Positions 33,237 to 41,689 of a stretch of 41,804 bases of DNA are shown here, piece by piece (the stretch's first letter is position 1; the number at the start of each line of letters is the position of its first letter). The notes below the pieces were generated by a model. It searched no databases, was not told the origin of the DNA, and saw nothing but the letters and a program-made list of their open reading frames with translations. Both the position numbers and the translations under genes were made by a program. The DNA comes from Clostridiaceae bacterium (GTDB lineage Bacteria > Bacillota > Clostridia > Oscillospirales > Butyricicoccaceae): assembly GCA_009911355.1 (NCBI GenBank), contig QXXE01000033.1:1-41804 (forward strand), given 5' to 3'.

Positions 33237-34415
33237 TCATACTTCAAGAATCGTACAACCATCCTCCGCAAGGGTTTTCAGGATTACAGAGAGGCTGGGA
33301 AGGCTGTCACGAAAATAGGACTGCCGAAGCGGGATTGGGCTGATATTGTTTTTTTCGAAGGATTCCATCAATATCCGGACGCTTTTCTGGCTCAAATCAA
33401 AATTTTGGGCTGTTTTCGCGATTGCTTTATCCAGCGTCCGGCATCGCCGCGCCTGTTCCGCGAGATCAAACATATATTCCTTCGTCACTGCTGTCACGTC
33501 CAACCGCTCGATTTCCGCTTTTAAAACTTCCGGCTTATAATGCATCCCGGGAGGGTCGATCTGCCGAATATAGCGAAGGAGAAGTTCTTCGCTGTGGCCG
33601 CTGAGAGCTTTCAACAGCTCAGCCGTATCATCTTTATCGATTCCGTGCTTTTTCGCAAAAGACCGAATAAAGGAGCGTTCAACCTGCAGCTCGGCGCGAA
33701 GGATGCCATTGGAGCAATGGTCATAGTCCACATGGAGGCCTTCTTCGGTCATCTGGAACTTTTTGTCGTAGACTACAATTGTGACCGAGTCGGTTTTATA
33801 TCTCAGGTAATGCCTGTTTTTCTTTTTGAGCTCCTTTGCCGATGATTTTTGATCCGTATAGAGGGCTCTTTTGTACTTCTTCGGCATCCTCCCCTTGTGG
33901 AGTGCAGCATTCAGCTCGCGGGCTACCCTGTTCCTTCCGGTCTGCACATTGACACAAAGGTCGCAGCGGGAAAGCTGCCAGTCGTCAAGGGATTCCGGGA
34001 GCCCCGCTTCCCGCATAATCGTTGTAAACTGATCGGACAGTTCCATAAGCGATTTTTCATCCGCCACAAAGGTTCCAAGGTAACTGCTTTCCGAGTCGAT
34101 CAGCCTACGTGGATTCAGGATTAACGTGATTCCTGCGTACATGAACCCCTTTATGAACACCTTATGTACATAAATTCGTACTCCGCGCTTCTGAAAAACC
34201 TTGCAAAAATGGGTTTCCGGTTTCTCGTTCGCATCTGATGAACCTCGTTTTTGGGATTTCGATAAAGGATAAGTATCGCCTGTATGTTTTCCTCTCGCTA
34301 AATCATACAATCTTGCTGCACAGCTGCGAAATTCCGCCTCTGTAATGCGTCGGGTCAGCTCACAGGTATGGGTCGAAAAGCCGTCTTGTGTTAATAATGT
34401 TTCTTGTTTTTTCAT
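33237..34415 (-). CDS. Rep-like replication initiation protein of a mobile element
   Basis: This 392-aa protein's central part reads GVRIYVHKVFIKGFMYAGITLILNP, then DDWQLSRCDLCVNVQTG and a long basic stretch, then VTIVVYDKKFQM and LRAELQVERSFI. The alternation of R-x-D-x-x-x-(N/D)-V, Y-D-K and R-x-E strands is the pattern of rolling-circle/HUH-type replication initiators of phages and integrative elements. I cannot place the HUH histidines or nicking tyrosine with confidence. The start is ATG 34415, with GAGGTG upstream. It heads a short minus-strand set with two HTH genes, probably an element's replication-excision module that has lost its integrase. Confidence 0.65.
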   Translation of the reverse strand: MKKQETLLTQDGFSTHTCELTRRITEAEFRSCAARLYDLARGKHTGDTYPLSKSQKRGSSDANEKPETHFCKVFQKRGVRIYVHKVFIKGFMYAGITLILNPRRLIDSESSYLGTFVADEKSLMELSDQFTTIMREAGLPESLDDWQLSRCDLCVNVQTGRNRVARELNAALHKGRMPKKYKRALYTDQKSSAKELKKKNRHYLRYKTDSVTIVVYDKKFQMTEEGLHVDYDHCSNGILRAELQVERSFIRSFAKKHGIDKDDTAELLKALSGHSEELLLRYIRQIDPPGMHYKPEVLKAEIERLDVTAVTKEYMFDLAEQARRCRTLDKAIAKTAQNFDLSQKSVRILMESFEKNNISPIPLRQSYFRDSLPSLSVILKTLAEDGCTILEV

Positions 34416-34961
34416 GGCAGTACACCTCGCTTTTTAAAGAGATGTTATAACCATGATATTTTTTTACCTGTGGAGGTTGGAATTGTAGATTTACCTAGCG
34501 GGATAGTTCCGTTACGACGAGCTCGGGGCTCGTCTCTGGGCGTTAAATTATATCTCCATAAAATTGTCCCGTTGGTCCAATTTTCCGGAGCCTCGGGGAC
34601 GCGGACGGACGCATTTCCTGACACATAGTTTTTTACACGCGAAATGTCTTTATAAAAGGGCAGACAAGAAAAGTACTGGTATATTAGGGAAAGTTGTTGG
34701 TCAATAATAATGGCAGATGCTCTGATTTGTGCAGATGCGAACTTGAACCAAAAAGAATCTTGTGGTATTATAAAGTCAGTTCAATTATGAAGGGAATGGA
34801 TGTGAATGGGAACCTCATATCAGCCGCCGATTCCAAACATAAACACAGCGGCTTTCAATGTGACCGCAATTCTTATCTCGTTAGTTATGATTTCAGCATC
34901 CCAAACTCGTACCCATGCTGTGCCATAAAATAGACGTGATTCTCACTTATATTACGATCTT
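34416..34961. other. Intergenic interval without a supportable gene
   Basis: There is no convincing coding frame. Short open frames (such as 34694-34933, plus strand) lack ribosome sites and recognisable motifs. One hairpin, GACGAGC-TCGGG-GCTCGTC (34517-34535), has no T-run. The stretch probably holds the leader of the Rep gene and the flank of the IS4 insertion. Confidence 0.4.
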
Positions 34962-36172
34962 TAAATGAGCAAATTCAGGAATTGACGAAAGCAGTCCGGC
35001 AGAGGTGAAGGCCGATGTGGAAGGGCACAATATGGCCAAGACCGCAGGAAAAGAAGAAATGGGCAAGGGCTAAGACAAGCAGCAAGCGATCAAGAGCTTT
35101 AGCAGCCCGAACCATGAAACTTTTTAAGCCCATATAGCGTTTATGAGCGCGGAACAAGACCTCAATGGTCCAGCGGTGAGAATAGTATTCCAGAATCGTC
35201 TCATCAGACAGGGTGGAATCGGAGCATAGAAATACCCGGAGGGCACATTTCCTGCCCATCGCAGCTGGTGGATAGGAGAGCAGAACCACTGCGTGGTCAA
35301 TTTTGTTCAGAGGCCCCTCGTAGCGATACACCATATAGGTCCGGCCTTTCACCGTTACAGGGTGAAAACAGCCGGGGTCGAGAGAGGCAGCCAGATCGGA
35401 GGCAGAGGTACGCTTTCCTTCCGGGAACAGAATACGGTTGGTTTTCATCGCGCCAATCAAATGGCAGCCCTTCTCCTGGCAGACATCAAGAACACTGGGG
35501 TTGGTGTACCAGCTGTCCATCAGGATATAGGCCCCCGTTTGATTCGGAAGAGAGCGAAGGATCTCCAAGGTCATGTCGATTTTCGTGCCGTTTTCCGGGC
35601 AGCAGCGTTTCAGGGAATAACACAGAGAAGTATCTCCAGTCCCAACGATGGCAGCATGGACCTGATGCCCATAGACGACCTTCCCCTCCAAATGGGAGTA
35701 ATGCCATCCGGCTCCCTGTGTTGGACGTTTCGCCTTTGATGATGGCACTGTTTTGGGCAGAACTGTGTCGTCGATGCTGATAAAAAGAGGTGTTCCATCT
35801 CGGCGGGAAAGTTCCGAAACCGTCTGGAAGCTTTCGCGTTTTTGCGTTTCTTCCAGCCGCTTGTCATCCCACTTGCCCTTGGCCAGAAAATGTCCGTAGG
35901 TTGTTCGGTGGGCTGGACCGCACTCGCCATAGTCCGACATTTTTCCACTATGCCCCTTCATACAACCGGACAGGATCATTTCCTGAAGCCGCTGCTGGGG
36001 TACGCTGGTCAAAAACTCCAAGTGCTTCTCAAAAAAGAATTTGCGTATCTGCTCTCTCGGTGTTATAATCTCCATAAGGCATTCCCTCTCGTGTTTTGTG
36101 GTTGGTTGCGCTTCCATTATAACACTTGAGGCTATGCCTTCTTTTTTGCCATTTTTCAGATTTGCTCATTTA
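34962..36172 (-). mobile_element. Complete IS4-family insertion sequence
   Basis: Inverted repeats TAAATGAGCAAAT (34962-34974) and its reverse complement (36160-36172) bound 1211 bp holding one transposase gene. The sequence TTACGAT occurs just outside both ends but at unequal distance, so I cannot confirm a target duplication. With an intact transposase the element may still be mobile. Confidence 0.75.
34975..36075 (-). CDS. IS4-family DDE transposase
   Basis: This 366-aa protein has the first aspartate in FISIDDTVLPKT, the second in YILMDSWYTN, and the glutamate in the exact IS4 signature Y-(2)-R-(3)-E-(6)-K (YSHRWTIEVLFRAHK). The C-terminus is hydrophobic and helical, as usual. I took ATG 36075; the longer frame reaches 36117 with no better ribosome site. 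The stop abuts the left inverted repeat. The frame is unbroken, so activity is plausible. Confidence 0.85.
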   Translation of the reverse strand: MEIITPREQIRKFFFEKHLEFLTSVPQQRLQEMILSGCMKGHSGKMSDYGECGPAHRTTYGHFLAKGKWDDKRLEETQKRESFQTVSELSRRDGTPLFISIDDTVLPKTVPSSKAKRPTQGAGWHYSHLEGKVVYGHQVHAAIVGTGDTSLCYSLKRCCPENGTKIDMTLEILRSLPNQTGAYILMDSWYTNPSVLDVCQEKGCHLIGAMKTNRILFPEGKRTSASDLAASLDPGCFHPVTVKGRTYMVYRYEGPLNKIDHAVVLLSYPPAAMGRKCALRVFLCSDSTLSDETILEYYSHRWTIEVLFRAHKRYMGLKSFMVRAAKALDRLLLVLALAHFFFSCGLGHIVPFHIGLHLCRTAFVNS

Positions 36173-36372
36173 TAGTTACGATTATAAAATCGTTAGGAGG
36201 GAAATATTTTTTAACCAGAAATGGTGAAGCAGTTAGGCAGTTCACTCAATTTCGCATGAAGATTATTTGCATGGCGAATTTGCCTGTTCGCCATGCTGGA
36301 ACATCAATCGCGCATTTTTCTTCGAAAAACACCCGGTTCCGGGGCATTAAATAAGTGATTGTGCTTGGAGAA

Positions 36373-36406
36373 AAAAGTACTGTTACGGATTTGCAACAGT
36401 ACTTTT
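36373..36406 (-). terminator. Terminator of the large serine recombinase
   Basis: Perfect 12-bp arms AAAAGTACTGTT (36373-36384) and AACAGTACTTTT (36395-36406) are followed on the minus strand by TTTTTTCTCC. The gene stop is 10 bp away. Between the IS4 end and this terminator there is only an 8-bp-arm hairpin (ATGGCGAA/TTCGCCAT, about 36272-36295). Confidence 0.85.
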
Positions 36407-36415
36407 CACCAGATA

Positions 36416-37945
36416 TCATTTCTGCTCGCTGTGAGAAAGCTGAAAGCCGTTGGCGATTGTCAGCTTAATTTCGACACGGTCCGTGTATACGATGACCTGC
36501 TCGACGAATTGCTCGACGAGCTGCTGCTTGCTTTGAAGTGTCCCAGCGGCCAGCAGTGTCTTTGCCCGACGAAACGCTTGAATAAATTGCTCTCCTGAAA
36601 GCACCTTCTCGTGTTGCTGTAATGCTAACTTTTCGAGTTGGAACCGTGTTTCCTCACGAAGTTGTTCAAGGTCTCGCAGCTTGTCCGTGAGCGCGGCGGA
36701 GCCCGTCTGTGCAATGACCGAAACAATATTGCTGATCTGCCGTTCGAAGTCTTGCGCCGCGTGCTCAAGAAGCGCTTTTTCGGCCAGCGCGTCTTTGTCG
36801 CGTTCGGCTATGTAAGCGCTATACTCCGCTTCCAACCGTGCGGCTAAACGTTCGTCAAACACCCTCTCTGCGAGCGTATGAAGCACTAAGGACTCGATTT
36901 CTTCCCGATTCACCTCTTTATTCCGACATTTAACGGCATTGTTTTTTCGTGTACAGCGATAAGAGGTGTACTCCGGGTGGCTGCCGTATGCTTTGCGGTG
37001 GTTCCCTGCGAAGGCAGCTCCGCACTCACCGCAGACAATTTTACCTGAAAGAAGATAGGATTCTTTGGCCTTGTGCTGAGCCCCTTTATGCCGCCGTGAA
37101 TGCAAAATCGCCTGCGCTCTTTGAAAGGTCTCGGGTGGAATAATGACTGGTACGGCATCCTCAACACGAATGATTTCCTCGGCGTTCTTTAAGCGGTGGC
37201 GATTCATTGTCCCATCCACTGATTTCGCTGCAGTTTTATTGTACACATACGTACCTGTGTATTTTTCATTGCGGATGATCTCGTGAATCGAGTTCTTGCC
37301 GAACATCTGACCGCGCTTTGTAGTCAAACCGCGCGCATTCAGCGCATCACGGATCGCAGTATATCCGTTCCCCTCAATGAACATGGAAAAGATCAACCGG
37401 ACAGCCTGTGCCTCCCGCTCGTTGATTACCAGCTTACGGGTAACCGGATCGACATCGTACCCGAGCGGTGGGATACCGCCAACGTGCCGCCCCTTCCGTG
37501 CATTTTCCTTTTTGCCCTTTTCCACCTCTCGGGCCAGATTGCGGGAATAATACTCTGCCATTCCTTCCAGCACAGACTCCAGGACGATGCTCTCAGGGCT
37601 GCCGTCAATATTTTCGGTAACGGAAAGCAGCTGCACGCCGCATTTTTTCAGCCGATATTTGTAGTTGGCACTGTCGTATCGATTTCGGGCAAATCGGTCG
37701 AGCTTATGCACAATCACAGCCTCAAATTGCCCGGTTGCAGCGTCCGCGATCATCCGCTGGAACTCTGGACGCTGGTCTGAGGTTGCGGATTTTGCACGGT
37801 CGATATAGGTGCCGATCAATGTAATCCCGCTGCGTTCTGCATATTCGCGAATCGCCCGGAGCTGTGCGTCGATTGACTCTTCGCGCTGCATTTCCGAGCT
37901 GAAGCGGGCATATGCAACTGCCCGTATCATGCGGTTCCCTTTCAT
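36416..37945 (-). CDS. Large serine recombinase (integrase/TnpX type)
   Basis: This 509-aa protein has an N-terminal catalytic domain (AVAYARFSSE with S16, ESIDAQL, HKLDRFARNRYD), a recombinase domain (about 165-290, PLGYDVDP, NARGLTTKRG), a zinc ribbon (CGECGAAFAGNH...YRCTRKNNAVKC) and a coiled coil (about 365-440). This is the full architecture of large serine integrases and transposon recombinases. I chose ATG 37945 because it overlaps the stop of a 42-aa upstream ORF (ATGA). It lies 2.3 kb inside the right tRNA junction and could move the element, though long tRNA-derived att repeats are usually made by tyrosine integrases. Confidence 0.9.
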   Translation of the reverse strand: MKGNRMIRAVAYARFSSEMQREESIDAQLRAIREYAERSGITLIGTYIDRAKSATSDQRPEFQRMIADAATGQFEAVIVHKLDRFARNRYDSANYKYRLKKCGVQLLSVTENIDGSPESIVLESVLEGMAEYYSRNLAREVEKGKKENARKGRHVGGIPPLGYDVDPVTRKLVINEREAQAVRLIFSMFIEGNGYTAIRDALNARGLTTKRGQMFGKNSIHEIIRNEKYTGTYVYNKTAAKSVDGTMNRHRLKNAEEIIRVEDAVPVIIPPETFQRAQAILHSRRHKGAQHKAKESYLLSGKIVCGECGAAFAGNHRKAYGSHPEYTSYRCTRKNNAVKCRNKEVNREEIESLVLHTLAERVFDERLAARLEAEYSAYIAERDKDALAEKALLEHAAQDFERQISNIVSVIAQTGSAALTDKLRDLEQLREETRFQLEKLALQQHEKVLSGEQFIQAFRRAKTLLAAGTLQSKQQLVEQFVEQVIVYTDRVEIKLTIANGFQLSHSEQK

Positions 37946-38070
37946 GCCGATGCACGCTCCTTGACGTACTGCTCGCTTTCCGCGATGCAGGCGCAAAGCG
38001 CTGTCCAGCTGCTTGGAACATTCTCCGCTCCAAAGCTAATAATAATGTGCTCAAATCGATTCGTTTTCAT
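37942..38070 (-). CDS. 42-residue ORF translationally coupled to the recombinase
   Basis: ATG 38070 has AAGGAGG upstream. The peptide starts MKTNRFEHIIISFGAENVPS and ends near QYVKERASA; its TGA overlaps the recombinase ATG. The overlap and ribosome site show it is a real gene. It has no signal peptide and two central cysteines. A directionality or control role for the recombinase is possible, but I recognise no family. Confidence 0.6.
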   Translation of the reverse strand: MKTNRFEHIIISFGAENVPSSWTALCACIAESEQYVKERASA

Positions 38071-38095
38071 CGTTCCTGCCTCCTTTATCCTATAA

Positions 38096-38296
38096 TATCT
38101 ACGCGAAATCGTTCTGAAATCGGATTTTTCTTATAACGATATCCGTGGGGAGGTGGAAAAAGAATATGTCCCATTGTCTGGGCTTGTTGATGAAATGTTT
38201 GAGCAGAAAAATCAAAAGGAGGACAAAATTTTTTGGCATGATGAGGCGTTACGTTTTCGAGGCGACTGGTCATCAATCTTTCATTGTAACGTGTAA
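38096..38296 (+). pseudogene. Possible fragment of an unrecognised gene
   Basis: An open frame without an ATG runs 66 codons to TAA 38294-38296, with protein-like content (GEVEKEYVPLSGLVDEMFEQ, later DKIFWHDEALRFRGDWSSI). A GTG at 38153 has no proper ribosome site. It looks like the 3' end of a truncated gene facing the opposite way to its neighbours. The remainder of 38071-38426 holds only small dyads such as GCGTTAC/GTAACGC (38402-38423). Confidence 0.3.
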
Positions 38297-38426
38297 CAGC
38301 GTCTCTGCGAATGATGAAATGTCATCACTCGATGCCTTCAGAAAGTAGATTTGCCAATTAACCATAAACATAGCGGATTGTTCGAATTTTTACAAATATA
38401 GGCGTTACATCTAACTGTAACGCAAA

Positions 38427-38454
38427 AAAGGTTCCTGATTTCTCAGGAACCTTT
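38427..38454 (-). terminator. Terminator of the 576-aa gene
   Basis: Perfect 12-bp arms AAAGGTTCCTGA (38427-38438) and TCAGGAACCTTT (38443-38454) with a 4-base loop are followed on the minus strand by a T-run. The gene stop lies 10 bp away. Confidence 0.85.
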
Positions 38455-38463
38455 GCAATCTGT

Positions 38464-40194
38464 TCAGATGGTGTCCAGCTTATCAACGATGAACCAATAG
38501 AGCTGTACGGTCGCGCTGCTCCCGTCTTCAGCCTTTTCTTTCGGGTAGCGGTAGGGGTTCGTATCACGACCATCCGCATGAAACAGGATGCCTTTCGCTT
38601 TAGCGGCATCAAGAATGATTTTAGCAGAATCCTCCCCATATTGGTTATTCGCGCAGCGTGTCAACAGGTCTGGTAGGAACAAGATACACTCCCCAACCTT
38701 CTTGTGGATCTTCACGAAGGGGGCTTCCGCGTTTTTGAGCTCTGCAGGGCCGGGCAATTCCCGGCTGTAAGAATCTGCGTTTTTGCGCAGTTCATCGAAA
38801 AATGCCCGGCAGCAATCCATGCGTTTCAAGCGGGACTGATGAGTCTGGGAAAGTTTTTCTTTCAACCATGTAAGATCTTCTTCAGTAGTCTCATCGTCGT
38901 AAAGGGCAACACTGATCCATGCGGCAAACCGAAAATATTCCGGCGGAATCAAATCGCATTTCTCCCGCTTAGCCCATTTTTTCCACTCTTTCTGCCACCA
39001 CTCACAGGATTGCTCAATCGCTCGCCAAGAGCGCTTGCGGTTAGGCCACAGCTGATAATCTACCCACGACCGCTCTGACAAGATGGTGGACTGCACATGA
39101 TACAGGATCATCTTCCGAAGCTGCTTCAGGTTTTCCGGACGGCCAATTTCCGCTTGGTTGAATTCTTTCGCATCAATATTCAAATTCCAAACGGTGCTTT
39201 CCAGAACCGTCTGATTTCCCAATAGGATCGGGATACGCTTGGGGAAATAACGGCTTTGAAATTCTGCAGAATACTGGATATATTTTTTGTAGCCGCGCTG
39301 ATCCTGACAGATTGCAAGATAGATTTGGGGTTCCCCCGTGCTTCGGTGTACAGATGAAGGTTTCTGTGTGCTGATGAAGATATCCTCCGGATTGGGCTGT
39401 TTTGACTGGAAGCTTAAACTGCTTATGTATCTTTGGAGCTGCTCTGCAATCTCTTCCGGCTTTTGGCACTTCAGATTCAGCAGGATGAGACTGTTATCAG
39501 CGCTGGCAAGGCGCTGAAGCTGGATCATCACAAGCCATGCAGCCAGTTCCCATGGTGCGTTGTCTTTCTGGAGCAGTTCAATGAGCTGATTTGATTTTTC
39601 ATAGGACGGTTCGGAATATTTTTTCTCCCGGAAAAATTCTAACAGATGCCGCGCATCGTGCTTGTCGGTGTCAACTGTTTTCACAATGGGGCGATACCAT
39701 TGGTTCCATAGCTGCATCTGTAGTTTCATCTGCGCCCATTCCTGCGAATCGAGGTCAAATTCAGGGAACGTCCGGCTACGGGTGTTATAGGCACTTTTCT
39801 TCATCAGGACGGAAAGGATCGACTTGTCGAAGTAGATTTCAAAGTGAACATAGCGTTCGACACTCTCGGGGTTCACCACGTAAAGATCATAGAACCGGAA
39901 TGCAAGATAGTCTGCAAAGCAAATTTGGGATGGCTTCAGATTGTGGAACTGTACCCGCCGTTCCGCTGGCTGAAACGCTTCCAGCCGACACGCATGTGCG
40001 GGGTGATGTGCTGCGGCTGAATCAGCAGTATCGCGAACAGTATTCAAAAAATCTTCCAGCTTTTTTGATTTTTTCGCCACAATTGTGTAAATATCCTCGG
40101 ATTGGAAGCTGTTTTGCAGCATCTGCAGCAACTGATTTTTGCGGTGCTTCACGGAATCAAGGAAGGGGACGTTCATATCGCGGAAGGTTTGCAT
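38464..40194 (-). CDS. Unrecognised 576-aa protein next to the tRNA junction
   Basis: It is a soluble-looking protein, rich in Trp, Gln and charged residues, without signal peptide or membrane segments. The N-terminal half is helical (KHRKNQLLQMLQNSFQSEDI); the middle has many aromatic clusters (WNQWYRPIVKTVDTDKHDAR, CEWWQKEWKKWAKREK). The last 110 residues (RELPGPAELKNAEAPFVKIH, AKAKGILFHADGRDTNPYRY) resemble the DNA-handling tail of DUF927- or primase-type phage proteins, but only weakly. I chose ATG 40194; no strong ribosome site is visible for any start. Genes beside tRNA junctions are often cargo such as defence genes, but I see no nuclease, helicase or NTPase motif. Confidence 0.6.
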   Translation of the reverse strand: MQTFRDMNVPFLDSVKHRKNQLLQMLQNSFQSEDIYTIVAKKSKKLEDFLNTVRDTADSAAAHHPAHACRLEAFQPAERRVQFHNLKPSQICFADYLAFRFYDLYVVNPESVERYVHFEIYFDKSILSVLMKKSAYNTRSRTFPEFDLDSQEWAQMKLQMQLWNQWYRPIVKTVDTDKHDARHLLEFFREKKYSEPSYEKSNQLIELLQKDNAPWELAAWLVMIQLQRLASADNSLILLNLKCQKPEEIAEQLQRYISSLSFQSKQPNPEDIFISTQKPSSVHRSTGEPQIYLAICQDQRGYKKYIQYSAEFQSRYFPKRIPILLGNQTVLESTVWNLNIDAKEFNQAEIGRPENLKQLRKMILYHVQSTILSERSWVDYQLWPNRKRSWRAIEQSCEWWQKEWKKWAKREKCDLIPPEYFRFAAWISVALYDDETTEEDLTWLKEKLSQTHQSRLKRMDCCRAFFDELRKNADSYSRELPGPAELKNAEAPFVKIHKKVGECILFLPDLLTRCANNQYGEDSAKIILDAAKAKGILFHADGRDTNPYRYPKEKAEDGSSATVQLYWFIVDKLDTI

Positions 40195-40261
40195 GCTGTT
40201 ATCACCACATTTCGAAAGTTTTCGTGTTACTTGCTGCCAATAGTATACCAAACAAGCCCTG

Positions 40262-40316
40262 AAATGTCAAAATCCCCGCAGCAAACGCTGCGAGGATTTG
40301 AATGGCGGAGAAGGAG
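40262..40316. repeat. Candidate attR: tRNA-Ser(GCT) 3' end and terminator
   Basis: This is the partner of the 55-bp copy at 6568-6622. It spans the terminator (40270-40299) and the last 14 bases of the intact tRNA (40303-40316). The identical core is 40291-40316. The tRNA remains complete, as expected after integration at a tRNA 3' end. Confidence 0.55.
40270..40299 (-). terminator. Terminator of the tRNA-Ser transcript
   Basis: 12-bp arms (40270-40281 and 40288-40299, one G-U pair) enclose a six-base loop; the minus strand then reads GGGGATTTTG. It starts three bases after the tRNA CCA end. Confidence 0.8.
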
Positions 40317-40392
40317 GGATTTGAACCCTCGCGACACTTTCGCGCCCTACTCCCTTAGCAGGGGAGCCCCTTCACCACTTGGGTACTTCTCC
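40303..40392 (-). tRNA. tRNA-Ser (anticodon GCT)
   Basis: This 90-nt gene has acceptor GGAGAAG (5' end at 40392) pairing with CTTCTCC, an encoded CCA (40303-40305), anticodon loop CTGCTAA, a long variable arm (GGGCGCGAAAGTGTC region) and T-loop GGTTCAAATCC. The long variable arm and the anticodon identify a serine tRNA. Confidence 0.95.
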
Positions 40393-40440
40393 AAAATGAA
40401 ACGATATGCACATTTTTCTGCTGCGCGCCATAAGATAGAT

Positions 40441-40529
40441 TGGCGGAGAGGGTGGGATTCGAACCCACGCGCCCTTTCGGACAAACGGTTTTCAAGACCG
40501 CCTCGTTATGACCACTTCGATACCTCTCC
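40441..40529 (-). tRNA. tRNA-Ser (anticodon TGA)
   Basis: This 89-nt gene has acceptor GGAGAGG (from 40529) pairing with CCTCTCC, an encoded CCA (40441-40443), anticodon loop CTTGAAA, a long variable arm and T-loop GGTTCGAATCC. It lies 48 bp upstream of tRNA-Ser(GCT) and shares its promoter and transcript. Confidence 0.95.
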
Positions 40530-40566
40530 GTAGCGGTTTCAGACTTCTGTCCGGCAAGCAATTTAT

Positions 40567-40595
40567 ATTTTAGCACAGCTTTCGCGCTTTGTCAA
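40567..40595 (-). promoter_or_regulatory. Promoter of the tRNA-Ser pair
   Basis: On the minus strand, consensus TTGACA (40590-40595), a 17-bp spacer and TAAAAT (40567-40572) lie 37 bp upstream of tRNA-Ser(TGA). Confidence 0.8.
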
Positions 40596-40670
40596 ATCTT
40601 TTTTTCTGGACTTCCACATTTTTCACAACTCGGGCTGACAAACGGGGCGACAAATGTTGCACTATTTTAA

Positions 40671-40699
40671 TGGCAAAGCGGGGAATGATTTGCTATAAT
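40671..40699 (+). promoter_or_regulatory. Promoter of cysK
   Basis: An extended -10, TGC-TATAAT (TATAAT at 40694-40699), has a weak -35 (TGGCAA, 40671-40676) at 17 bp. It lies 52 bp before the start codon. I saw no T-box or S-box riboswitch in the short leader. Confidence 0.55.
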
Positions 40700-40751
40700 G
40701 GAGAGCGGAAGGCAAGGGACGCGAAAACAAAACTTCCCAAAGGGGGACAAA

Positions 40752-41681
40752 ATGATCTACAGCAATATTTTAGAAGCGATGGGAGACACGCCGCTGGTAC
40801 GGCTTTCGCGGATGGCGAAGGCAAGCAGTGCGGATATTCTGGTAAAATTCGAGGGGCTGAACGTAGGCGGGTCGATCAAGACGCGGACGGCGTTAAATAT
40901 GATTGAGGCAGCGGAACGCAGCGGCCGGATCACACGGGACACGACGATCGTCGAGCCGACAAGCGGCAACCAGGGGATCGGGCTGGCGCTGATCGGGGCT
41001 GTAAAGGGGTACCGGACGATTATCATCATGCCGGACTCGGTGTCAGAGGAGCGGCGCAAGCTGGTGCGGCATTACGGCGCTGAGGTACGGCTGGTACACG
41101 ATGCGGGGAACATCGGCGACTGTATTGCGCAGTGCTTAGCCCAGGCGCTGCAAATGGCGGAGGAAGACCCGGGTGTATTTGTTCCGCAGCAGTTCGAGAA
41201 CCCGGCGAATCCGGAGGTACACCGCAGTGCGACGGCATTGGAAATCATGCGGCAGGCTAGCTGCCCGATTGACGGCTTTTGCGCGGGGATTGGCACGGGG
41301 GGCACGATCACGGGCATAGGGGAAACGCTGAAAGCGGCCTATCCGCACATTGAGATCTGGGCGGTCGAGCCACAGAACGCGGCGATCCTGGCGGGCGGCT
41401 CCATTGGGACGCATTTGCAGATGGGAATCGGGGACGGCATCATCCCGAAGAACCTGAACCGTGAAATCTACGACGACATATACATCGTTTCAGATGAAGA
41501 GGCAATTGAAACGGCGCGCGACCTGGCGCGGCTGGAGGGGCTGATGTGCGGGATTTCTAGTGGAACGAACGTTGCGGCGGCGCTCAAGTTGGCGCAGAAG
41601 CTGGGCCCGGGGAAAACGGTAGTCACGGTACTGCCGGACACAGCCGAGCGCTATTTCAGCACTCCGCTTTTCCTCGACTAA
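40752..41681 (+). CDS. cysK: Cysteine synthase (O-acetylserine sulfhydrylase)
   Basis: This 309-aa fold-type II PLP enzyme has NILEAMGDTPLVRL at the start, the PLP lysine K43 in GGSIKTRTA, the substrate loop EPTSGNQGIG, the phosphate cup GTGGTITG and the C-terminal GISSGTNVAAAL. It makes cysteine from O-acetylserine and sulfide in the cytoplasm. The start is ATG 40752, with AGGGGGA upstream; earlier in-frame codons cover the promoter region. The last residues, ERYFSTPLFLD, are typical. Closely related cystathionine beta-synthase-like enzymes cannot be excluded, but length and motifs favour CysK. It is transcribed alone, divergently from the tRNA pair. Confidence 0.92.
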   Translation: MIYSNILEAMGDTPLVRLSRMAKASSADILVKFEGLNVGGSIKTRTALNMIEAAERSGRITRDTTIVEPTSGNQGIGLALIGAVKGYRTIIIMPDSVSEERRKLVRHYGAEVRLVHDAGNIGDCIAQCLAQALQMAEEDPGVFVPQQFENPANPEVHRSATALEIMRQASCPIDGFCAGIGTGGTITGIGETLKAAYPHIEIWAVEPQNAAILAGGSIGTHLQMGIGDGIIPKNLNREIYDDIYIVSDEEAIETARDLARLEGLMCGISSGTNVAAALKLAQKLGPGKTVVTVLPDTAERYFSTPLFLD

Positions 41682-41689
41682 CACGGCTA

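Noticed and set aside
34694..34933. 79-codon plus-strand open frame in the gap before the IS4 element
   Set aside because: It has no ribosome site at its start, an odd composition and no motif; probably chance.
40102..40533. 143-codon plus-strand frame ending in RRRDLNPRDTFAPY and RRGWDSNPRAL peptides
   Set aside because: These peptides are the well-known false translation of antisense tRNA-Ser genes.
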